DNA of 64,000 bases. Origin: Streptomyces sp. QL37 (GTDB lineage Bacteria > Actinomycetota > Actinomycetes > Streptomycetales > Streptomycetaceae). This document shows, one piece after another, positions 55,395 to 63,491 of the stretch. Under the pieces are notes generated by a model. The model had not been told where the DNA came from. It worked only from the letters and a program-made list of their open reading frames with translations, and ran no database searches. The stretch is taken from contig NZ_PTJS01000001.1 in the NCBI RefSeq assembly GCF_002941025.1, forward strand, positions 8,707,064 through 8,771,063, read 5' to 3'. A program made the position numbers and the translations under genes. Each line of letters begins with the position of its first letter. Positions within the stretch are counted from its first letter, which is position 1.

Positions 55395-58300
55395 GGAAAC
55401 GGACGGGCCGGGGGATTCCCCGGGCGTGGAGCGGGTCACCGGCCTGAACGGGGCCGTGTTGGCGATCGGCGCCGTGGCACCAGGGCTTGACGCGACGGCG
55501 CTCGCGGAGGCGCTGTGGCTGGCCTCCCGTATGGCCGCCGGCTCGGCTCCGCCCGCACCCGAAGAACCGGCGTCGGCGTCGGCGTCGGCTCCCGCACGGA
55601 CCGGGCCGTCCGTCCAGCGCCTGCCGCGCGTCGGTGACTTTGTGCGCCAGAGCCCTCCGACGGCCCCGGAGAACCAGTCGGCCCGTCCCCTCCACGAGCG
55701 GCTGCCCGGATCCACCGGCCGAGTCCCCGGTGACGCGGTCGCCGTCCCCCGGGCGACGGCGCTGCCGTCGGCGCTGGAGATGACGCGTGCCCTACGCCCC
55801 TGGAAACGCCCGTGGCGCACGGGGCGGCGGATGGCGCTCGACCTCGACGCGACTGTGGCGGGGTACGCCCGCAGCGGGGAGCTGATCCCGGTCTTCGCTC
55901 CCGCTCCAGAACGCTGGTTCGACCTCGTGCTCGTCGTCGACCGCTCGCCCTCGATGCAGGTGTGGCGGGAGACCGTCAGCGCCTTCACGGGGCTGCTCGA
56001 CCGGCTCGGCGCGTTCCGCACCCTGCAGGTGCGCGACCTCACCGTGGACCCGGATGACGGCGTCGGCCTCACCGACCGTCAGGGCCTGCCGACCTCGACC
56101 GGTCAGCTGGGCTCCCCCGACGGCCGTCAGCTGATCGTCGTGGTGTCGGACTGCGCGGCACCGGCCTGGCGGGCACCAGAGATCTGGCAGCAGCTGCGAG
56201 CCTGGGCGGGCCATGAACCGGTGGCCCTGCTCAACCCTTTGCCGCCCAAGCTGTGGCGGCGCACCGGACTCGATCTGCCGACCGTGCGAGTGTCCCCGGA
56301 CGCCCCGGGCACCGGCAACACGGGGCTCCGCTTCCGGCTGCCTCCGCTGCTGGCCGTCGGCGAGGCGGACCCCGACGAGTGGCTCGCGCTGCCGGTGCTC
56401 TCGCTCTCCCCTCACGCACTCGGGCGCTGGTCGAGGACAGTGATGCTGGCCGCCCCCGAGGGCTGCTCGGCGGCCCTGATCCCGCCCGCAGGCCCTCCGA
56501 CTCCGCTCGGCACAGGCCGTCTCCCTGCCCGCAGAAGCGCCGAGGCCCGAACGGACGGATTTCTGCGCACCGCGTCGCCCTCGGCCGCCCGTCTGGCGAT
56601 GCTGACCTCCGTGTTCGACCGGCTGAGTTTGGCCCTGCTCCATGTGCTCCGCCACGAGCTTGTGCCCGAGGCCACGACCGAGGACCTGGCCGAGCTGATC
56701 GGCTCCGGGCTCTACGCACTGGACACGGACACCGGCGGCCCGGTGACACTGACGCCCGCTCCCCAGGTGCGGGCCCGCCTGGAAGAGGCGTTGACGGAGC
56801 ACGACACCATGCGGCTCAACCGGGTGCTGGACCTGTACATCTCCTCGGGTCAGGGCGGCGGGGGACGACTGTCCGCAGTGGCGGGCCGACCGGGCGGCGA
56901 GGAGGCGATCGCCGCGGAGGCCACGGCGGCGGGCGTCGCATGGGGTCGGACGCTGGAGCTGCTCGGGCTTCCCCTGCCGACCGGCGGTACGGAACCGCCG
57001 GAGAGCGTCGGGGCGGCGACGGAGCCCACGGATGCCACCGACCTAGCGCTGCGGGTGGCGCTGGCGATGTTGCCGCAGGACCGGCAGGCGGAGGCGGGCG
57101 AGCTGCACGAGATCGTGCACTCGGTCGCCACCCTGCTTGCCGCGCGGGGCCTCGCGGTCGACAGGGAGGTTCTGCTGAGGCAACTGGAGGCTTCCGTCGT
57201 CCAGTTCGTCACGCGGCCCGCCGTCCTGGAGGACGACCGGGACCACGAGCCGTGGTCGCCGGACGGTGACGGCACTCGAGGACGGGAGTTCTGGGAGCGC
57301 TATCTGAGGTTCCTGGAGTACGAGCGGATCCTGCCGCCGGCACAGGTCCGTCAGCTGGACGATGTCACCCGTGACCTGCTGTCCCAGCTGGAGGACCCTC
57401 GTCGGCCGGGCAGTTGGCGGCGCACGGGTTTCGTCATGGCGCCCGTCGGCTCGGGCAAGTCCACCTCGGTGATCGCCCTGGCCGCCAAGGCGGTCGACGC
57501 CGGCTACGGCACGGTCGTCATTCTGGCTGGTACGACCAATGCCGCACGCGATCAGATGCAACAGCGCGTGGATGAGGGGCTGTTGGGCTTCGATAGTCAG
57601 TACGCGGCGAGTTCGGAAACCGGCGGCCGGATCGGCGCGGGTGCCATGCCCCATGCCCGCGCCCTCCCAATCGTGTCCGTGACGACCCGTGGCGAGCAGG
57701 GCGACTTCTCGCTGTACAAGGCCATAGGCTTCAGGCATCCTTCCCCTGCCCACCCGCAGATCTTCGTGATCAAGAAGAACCGTAGGATCGTCGACAGAGT
57801 CCGTGACTGGCTCATGCACACCTCACAACCCGAAGACCGGCCCATGCTCGTGATCGACACGACAGGCGACGCGAGGGGCACGCTCAGCTCTCCCTCGAAA
57901 GTGGACGAGAGCGTGGAGCGGTTGCTGTCCTCGTGTCCCAGGGGCGGCTATGTCGGCTACACCTATACGCCCTTCCTCACGACATCGCAGGTTCTCCCCG
58001 ACTTCATCTACCACGTCCCGAAGCCCCCTGGTCACTTCGGCCCCGAACAGCTCTTTACCGACACGGAGCAACCGCTGCCCGTGGTCCGCACGGTGTTCGA
58101 TCAGGACCGCTGGCTGCCGCCCGGGCATCGGGCCGACCACGTGCCGGGCCGGAAGCTGCCGGACTCTCTCTTCACCGCGCTGAAGTCGTTCGTGCTGGCG
58201 TGTGCCGCACGCCGAGTCCGAGACCGGAAGCGGACGAGCAACTCGATGTTGGTGTCCGTGAGTCGGTTCGTCGCGGTCCAGACGCGAGTCTGCGACCAGC

Positions 58301-59562
58301 TGGCCGAGCGGGTCGGCGTCATCGCCAAGGACCTCAGAGACCGGCGCGGCCCGCGCGGACAGCGGCTCATGGCCGACTTCGCGGAGTTGTGGCGCCAGGA
58401 CTTCGTCCCGACCAGCGAAGCGATCGCCGACGCGGCCGTACCGGCGGTCTCATGGAAACAGGTGGCCGACCAACTACCGATCGTGGCCCAAGAGTTGGTT
58501 GTCGTCACGGCCAAATCCGGCTCCGACATGATGCCCCACTTGCACGAGAGCGAATACGGCGGTCTGAACTTCGTGGCGGTCGGCGGCGCCAAGCCGGCCC
58601 AGGGCCTGCCTCTCGAGGGGCTCACCACCAGCTACTGTCTCCGAGCCCCGGCCAACTACGAAACCCTGCGCCTGCTGACCACGTCGTTCGGGCCCCACAC
58701 CGGTTACCAGGACCTGTGCCGTCTTTACGCCACGTGGGAAGCCCTCGACACCCAACACCGGTTGACGGCGAGGATCAACGGACAGCGCAAGGAACTGCAG
58801 GAGCTGGCCGGTCTCGACATCACCCCCGCCCAGGCCGTCTTGCGTGTCCGGGCCACGCATTCGCCCGGCAGGTCGTGGGAGACCCTGGACTTCACATTAG
58901 CCCTCGAAAGGGTGCGGCAGAACTTCCGGACCCTAGAGGCATTCATCCGCGGCCTCGGCCGAGCCGGCACCCCTGACCCACGCACCGCCGCGAACCTGCT
59001 GTGGCATGGCGTCACACCCGCGAAGATCGCGGAGTTCCTCGACGCCTATCTGCCAGGTTCGGAGCCATCGTGGCACCGGCTTGCCGAGTTCTGCCAGTAC
59101 CTGCGCCGGGGCGCCGGCCTAGGAGGGCTGGGCGAGTGGACCGTTCAGTTGGTGAGCCCGCCGAAATCGCCGGTACTGGTTGAGCTTGCGGGGCATCAGG
59201 TCGGCACGGTTCGCCGTGCTCCGTTGCCGCGCGGCAACGAGGAAGGGTTCAGGATCCGGCGGCTGTCCGCTGTCGGAAACGAGTACGCGGATCTCGACCC
59301 GGACCAATACCTCAGAGCTATCGACGTGACACGCTCCGCGGCGGCGGTCGATCCGGCTCGTCCGGCTCGGGGGCATGAGCCGACGCGGCCCTCCCGTGCG
59401 GCGGTGGAGGCCGTGCGCCGCCCGGACCAGGCTCTGTTGTCGATCTACCTGGTCCGGGGGGAGGAGACCGTCGACTACGAGGTCACGGCTCCACTGGTGG
59501 GCCTGGCCGTGTCCCTGCCACGCTCGGCCGCGCTGTCCGAGCCCTCCTCCCCGCTCAGCTGA
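55387..59562 (+). CDS. vWA (SAV_2336-type) protein fused to a degenerate Z1 ATPase domain
   Basis: The protein has 1391 residues from a GTG inside the end of the MoxR gene. After a Pro/Ala linker, residues about 135-370 are a vWA domain (LVLVVDRSPSMQVW; MIDAS DxSxS from Asp185), then FDRLSLALLHVLRHEL, as in SAV_2336-type proteins of MoxR systems. From about 640 to 1230 it looks like a Z1 domain: EFWERYLRFLEYERILP, Walker A APVGSGKSTS (Lys691), VVILAGTTNAARDQ, LVIDTTGDA where Z1 proteins have IDDEAD, GGYVGYTYTPF, and VGGAKPAQGLPLEGLTTSYC where SRGLTLEGL is usual. ATP binding seems kept and hydrolysis doubtful. The fusion joins the regulator of one conflict system with the motor of another. Confidence 0.8.
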   Translation: MPEETDGPGDSPGVERVTGLNGAVLAIGAVAPGLDATALAEALWLASRMAAGSAPPAPEEPASASASAPARTGPSVQRLPRVGDFVRQSPPTAPENQSARPLHERLPGSTGRVPGDAVAVPRATALPSALEMTRALRPWKRPWRTGRRMALDLDATVAGYARSGELIPVFAPAPERWFDLVLVVDRSPSMQVWRETVSAFTGLLDRLGAFRTLQVRDLTVDPDDGVGLTDRQGLPTSTGQLGSPDGRQLIVVVSDCAAPAWRAPEIWQQLRAWAGHEPVALLNPLPPKLWRRTGLDLPTVRVSPDAPGTGNTGLRFRLPPLLAVGEADPDEWLALPVLSLSPHALGRWSRTVMLAAPEGCSAALIPPAGPPTPLGTGRLPARRSAEARTDGFLRTASPSAARLAMLTSVFDRLSLALLHVLRHELVPEATTEDLAELIGSGLYALDTDTGGPVTLTPAPQVRARLEEALTEHDTMRLNRVLDLYISSGQGGGGRLSAVAGRPGGEEAIAAEATAAGVAWGRTLELLGLPLPTGGTEPPESVGAATEPTDATDLALRVALAMLPQDRQAEAGELHEIVHSVATLLAARGLAVDREVLLRQLEASVVQFVTRPAVLEDDRDHEPWSPDGDGTRGREFWERYLRFLEYERILPPAQVRQLDDVTRDLLSQLEDPRRPGSWRRTGFVMAPVGSGKSTSVIALAAKAVDAGYGTVVILAGTTNAARDQMQQRVDEGLLGFDSQYAASSETGGRIGAGAMPHARALPIVSVTTRGEQGDFSLYKAIGFRHPSPAHPQIFVIKKNRRIVDRVRDWLMHTSQPEDRPMLVIDTTGDARGTLSSPSKVDESVERLLSSCPRGGYVGYTYTPFLTTSQVLPDFIYHVPKPPGHFGPEQLFTDTEQPLPVVRTVFDQDRWLPPGHRADHVPGRKLPDSLFTALKSFVLACAARRVRDRKRTSNSMLVSVSRFVAVQTRVCDQLAERVGVIAKDLRDRRGPRGQRLMADFAELWRQDFVPTSEAIADAAVPAVSWKQVADQLPIVAQELVVVTAKSGSDMMPHLHESEYGGLNFVAVGGAKPAQGLPLEGLTTSYCLRAPANYETLRLLTTSFGPHTGYQDLCRLYATWEALDTQHRLTARINGQRKELQELAGLDITPAQAVLRVRATHSPGRSWETLDFTLALERVRQNFRTLEAFIRGLGRAGTPDPRTAANLLWHGVTPAKIAEFLDAYLPGSEPSWHRLAEFCQYLRRGAGLGGLGEWTVQLVSPPKSPVLVELAGHQVGTVRRAPLPRGNEEGFRIRRLSAVGNEYADLDPDQYLRAIDVTRSAAAVDPARPARGHEPTRPSRAAVEAVRRPDQALLSIYLVRGEETVDYEVTAPLVGLAVSLPRSAALSEPSSPLS

Positions 59563-59856
59563 GCGGCGGCCCAGGTTCCGGAGGCGGTACCGGCTCCGGG
59601 CCCGGAGGGATCAGGGGACGGCGACGGATCGGGAGCCGGTCCGGGGCGCCATTTTGGACCTGCTTCTGGGACAGAGCGCCGATGACCCCCTGCCTCGTCC
59701 CCAACAGCCCGAAGCCACGCCAGGTTCGGACCTCCTACAGGAGGACGAGCTATCCAACGGGCTCTGAAGCAGCGCTGCGCAATGCCAGCGCTGCTTGGCG
59801 TCAGCAGGACGTCGTCCCGTGCCGGGCGGTTCGGCCTGCGATGGAAGGATGAGCGC

Positions 59857-62547
59857 ATGACTGGAATCCCCGAAAGCTTCCATGCCGACGTGCACGGCGA
59901 CACGGTCATTGATGCCGACCAACTGGTTCGGATCACCTCGCTGCACCGGGGGTTTCTCTACCAGCACCTGTACGCAGCCGCCTGCCTGTTGCGCTTCACG
60001 ACAGCTGGCATGTACCGGCTGCTGGTGGAACGCGATGAGGACCTCGAAGCCGTCCTGCCCGGACGCCATCTGTACCTGCAGGTGAAGACCCGCAGCCGGC
60101 CCCTGCAGTGGGGAGACGTCAGCGGCGCGGTCGACGGCTTCGCTGCGGTGCGGGCCCGTCACTCCGAGGGCAAGCGTGCAGGACAGCCGCAGCTGGTCAT
60201 CGTGGCCAACGTGCCCCCCGGCCCGCAACTGGCCGCGAAGATGGAGGCAGCCGACTGGCCCGGCGACGTCACCGTCTTGACCCCGCAAGCGGCTGCTCCG
60301 GAGGAGTGGCTTCCGCCTGCCTGGAGCGATCTTGAGGAAGGCATCGCCTGGTGCACCCGCGAAGCCGCGCGGGTTCCCTTCTCCTCGCTGGCGCCGTTGA
60401 CCCTTGTGTGGAAACTCGCCGCCCGCGTCGTCTATGCCTGCACGGGCCACGGCGACCAGGCCTTCACCGCCGACACCGTGGAAGACCTTCACGAGCAGTT
60501 CGTGAAGGAGCTGCAGGCCTTCCCGGTCCTCGCCCACGACTACCTGCCGCAGGCCGACGAGCCTGACCTGCTGACCGACGACCGGGTGCGCCTGATCACC
60601 GGTTTCTCCGGAGCGGGGAAGACCGCCTGGGCGGCCCACGCCGCCCAGCACTGTCCCGAGCCCCTCACCTACTTCGACACAGCCGGGCTATCCGCAGGCG
60701 CCGTCGCTGGCGGCCTAGCCCGTGAATTGGCGGGCCGGTACCTGGATGCCGAACAGCGCATCGCTCTGCCGCATGTCTCCGACCTCGACCTCCTGCGCGC
60801 GGTCCACCAGCACTTGACCGGCACACCGGTGGCCGTGGTCCTCGACAACGTCCACCGTCTCAGTGCCGCCGAGCTGAGGCAGATCACCCAAGCGCTGCCC
60901 ACCGCCCGCCTCGTCCTGCTGGGCCAGCCGTGCCCCGACCAGACCACCCTCACCGCGCAACTGAGCATCACAGGCGAGTCCCTCAACGGCTGGAACGCAG
61001 ACCGGGTGGCCCAAGTCCTCGCCGACGCCGGGGCTCCCGCCGACGCGGCCACCGTCACCCGCCTCATGACCCTCACCGGCGGGCTTCCCCTCTACGTCCG
61101 CAACGCCGCCCTGCTGGCCCAGAACCACTACGCCCACGACACGGCCCGCATGTGCCAGGCGCTCACCGACCGCCAGCACACCGCTCCCATCGCGCAGGAC
61201 CTCATCCTAGAAGAGATCTTCGAGGGCCTGGCCCCGCAGGCTCAGACCACCGCTTCGCTGCTGGCGCTGGCCGAGGTCCCGCTCACCGAGGACGAGCTCA
61301 ACCGTCTCGCCCGGGACGCCGGCCTCGGTCCGAGAGACTGCGCGCGAGGCCTGCGTGCTCTGGCTGGCCTCGGCATCCTTCAGCGCACCGGAGACGGGAC
61401 GACCACCCTCCACGACGCCACCCGCGCCCTTGCGGCCGACTACACCCCTCACCACCCCGACGCACAGCACCAGCTCGACCTCGCCCTCAGCGGCATTCTC
61501 TACGACTCTTTGACTACGCCGGGACGTCTGGCCCGCTGGGCACGCCTGCTGGCCCGCACCGAGCAGACCGACCAACTGCTGCCCCTCGCCAGCCACGACT
61601 ACTTCTTCGACCAGCCCTTCGCCGTCGACCTCAAGCCGACCCTGCAGATGGTGGCCGACGATCTCACCGCCCGGCCCATCGACCGTTTCGATGCCCTCAA
61701 TGCCCTGGCCACCCTGGCACTCGGTGCCGACGATGCAGCGGCCCACAAACAATGCACCAGCGAACTCACCGCGCTCGCCGACACCCACCGCGAGAACTGG
61801 GGTATCCGGGAAACGGTAGTCCTGGCAGTTCATCAGATGCACCAGTACGCCTACGATCGCGACACCAAAGCACTCAACGCTGCCTATCTCGCGGCTCGCG
61901 CCGCACTGCCGAAGAACAGCGCCGCCCGACGCATCCTGCGCTACAACCAGGCCAAGGGCCTCTATGAGGCGAAACGCTACGTACAGGCCGACACCATCGC
62001 CCTCAACCTGGTCGAAACCTACATGGCACACCTGGGGCTCGAGGCCGACGACATCGTCGGAGCGAGTGTCGAGCAGGTGGCCGCCCGGCTGAGCGGCGCC
62101 GACACGGACCTCGACGACTGCAAGCGCCTCGCCGACTGCCTGGCCCTGCGCGCGCGGTGCCGACGGCAGCTCGATCAGCCCTTCGGCCTGGCCGCTCTGC
62201 ACGCTCTGAAGTTCTACCAACTTGCCGAGGCCTGGCGGAACTTCATCGTCATTGGACAGGACGTCGTCGACGACTTCGTCGAACTCGGCGACCTGCGGCA
62301 AGCCACGAAACTCCTCGACGGCGCCCTTTTGCCCGCAGCCCAGCGGCAGGCACTCGCCGACCTTCTCCTCGCGGTACGAGCCCAGCGCGCCGTCGTCCTC
62401 GCCCACACCGGCGACTTCGCCACGGCCCGCACCGAAATCAACAGTTTGCTCCGCTACCAGATGCCGCCTCACCAGACACAAGAGATCAACAACCAGAGGG
62501 ACCTGATCGAACAACTTGCACGCATTGAGCGGCCCGGACCGCGATGA
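59857..62547 (+). CDS. STAND-type NTPase with N-terminal QxK nuclease-like domain
   Basis: The protein has 896 residues from the ATG at 59857 (GAAGGA 7 bases upstream). The N-terminus (HRGFLYQHLYAAACLL, LLVERDEDLEAV, HLYLQVKTRS) resembles Cap4/DUF4297-like nuclease domains, with possible active-site residues Glu58, Asp60, Gln75 and Lys77. The NTPase has Walker A GFSGAGKT (Lys255), Walker B VAVVLDNVH near 330 and RLVLLGQPC, then a winged-helix-like part (LEEIFEGLAPQAQTTASLLA). The last 300 residues are TPR-like helices. This is the effector-NTPase-sensor order of Avs-like NLR immune proteins. The stop overlaps the next start (ATGA). Confidence 0.8.
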   Translation: MTGIPESFHADVHGDTVIDADQLVRITSLHRGFLYQHLYAAACLLRFTTAGMYRLLVERDEDLEAVLPGRHLYLQVKTRSRPLQWGDVSGAVDGFAAVRARHSEGKRAGQPQLVIVANVPPGPQLAAKMEAADWPGDVTVLTPQAAAPEEWLPPAWSDLEEGIAWCTREAARVPFSSLAPLTLVWKLAARVVYACTGHGDQAFTADTVEDLHEQFVKELQAFPVLAHDYLPQADEPDLLTDDRVRLITGFSGAGKTAWAAHAAQHCPEPLTYFDTAGLSAGAVAGGLARELAGRYLDAEQRIALPHVSDLDLLRAVHQHLTGTPVAVVLDNVHRLSAAELRQITQALPTARLVLLGQPCPDQTTLTAQLSITGESLNGWNADRVAQVLADAGAPADAATVTRLMTLTGGLPLYVRNAALLAQNHYAHDTARMCQALTDRQHTAPIAQDLILEEIFEGLAPQAQTTASLLALAEVPLTEDELNRLARDAGLGPRDCARGLRALAGLGILQRTGDGTTTLHDATRALAADYTPHHPDAQHQLDLALSGILYDSLTTPGRLARWARLLARTEQTDQLLPLASHDYFFDQPFAVDLKPTLQMVADDLTARPIDRFDALNALATLALGADDAAAHKQCTSELTALADTHRENWGIRETVVLAVHQMHQYAYDRDTKALNAAYLAARAALPKNSAARRILRYNQAKGLYEAKRYVQADTIALNLVETYMAHLGLEADDIVGASVEQVAARLSGADTDLDDCKRLADCLALRARCRRQLDQPFGLAALHALKFYQLAEAWRNFIVIGQDVVDDFVELGDLRQATKLLDGALLPAAQRQALADLLLAVRAQRAVVLAHTGDFATARTEINSLLRYQMPPHQTQEINNQRDLIEQLARIERPGPR

Positions 62548-63320
62548 ACTCAGCCGCGAGCCGGTCGCCGGTCCCGCCCGCGCCGCTGCTGGTCGGCTTC
62601 GGTCCGCTGGAGGACCTGCGGGAGCGGGCCGCGACCGGCCCGCTCGCGGACGCCGCTGCCCTGGCCGGCGCTCCGGATGTGGGCGCCGCCGGTTACGCGA
62701 CTGTGCTGCAGCGCCTGGTGGGGCCGACCCCGGCGCCTGGACCGCCGAGCTTGCCGCCTTCGTGCTCCCGGAGCGGCGCGTTCCCCCTCGTCGCCGCCGC
62801 GACCCTCGTGCGCCGACCCACACGGCCCCGCCGGGGAGCACGCCAGCCGGGCGTGGTCAGGACTGCTGTGCTTCGTGTGGCGCACCGGTGGCGGCCTCGG
62901 CGCTTACCTGCTGGCTGTCCTGGGCAGCTGCACGCCCTTGCCGAGCCGCTCACCCGCCCCGCCGACTCTGGTGACCCGGCAACGCCCGCCGGGGAGGAAC
63001 AGGAGCTGCCCGCGGACCTGCTGGAGTCCCACCCGGCAGTGTGCGTGCGGGACTGCCTCCTGGACTACGCCGTCAGCCGGTCCACCTGGGACGGCAAGAT
63101 GCCCGGCGATGTCCTGGACCTGACCGCAGGTGTCCTGGCCGCCCGCGGCGGCGAGGAGGTGGTCACCGCCATGCTCGGTGCGCACCTGCCCCTCCTTCAC
63201 CGCCGATCACCCCGAGCAGTACGCGCTTGCCCCCAGCCGGCCATCGCGGGCCGCTGCGTGGCTGCAGGAACTTCCGTGGAAACCTCCACAGTCATTCCGA
63301 GTCATGCTGGGTGAGCAGCG
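62544..63320 (+). pseudogene. Frameshifted gene coupled to the STAND gene
   Basis: The ATG overlaps the STAND stop. Coding-like segments continue in alternating frames: PLLVGFGPLEDLRERAATG to about 62,710, then WTAELAAFVLPERRVPPR, then WSGLLCFVWRTGGGLGAYLL, back to the first frame for LPADLLESHPAVCVRDCLLD and RSTWDGKMPGDVLDLTAGVL, and finally FTADHPEQYALAPSRPSRAA and LQELPWKPPQSFRVML near 63,300. Three or four indels would restore one protein of about 255 residues. It was probably a partner of the STAND protein. Family not recognised. Confidence 0.6.
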
Positions 63321-63491
63321 TGAATCCTGCCGGGCCGGGCAGTGTGCGCAACCTCCGCAGCCCCCTTACTGCCCAGCACACGACCTTGAACGAGGAGAGT
63401 GTTCTATCACCCTCGGACGGACCCGGAACCTGCTAATCGAAGGTAGTGCCGCAGGCCCTACGTCTTGGATTCGAAGGCACAGCCCTACTCT

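Noticed and set aside
55565..55590. Short GCGTCG tandem repeat in the vWA gene linker
   Set aside because: It encodes a Ser-Ala linker and has about three units; expected in high-GC coding DNA.
59551..59566. Perfect palindrome CCGCTCAGCTGAGCGG at the end of the vWA-Z1 gene
   Set aside because: It overlaps the stop codon and has no loop, so it is a poor terminator; no second copy was seen to suggest an operator.
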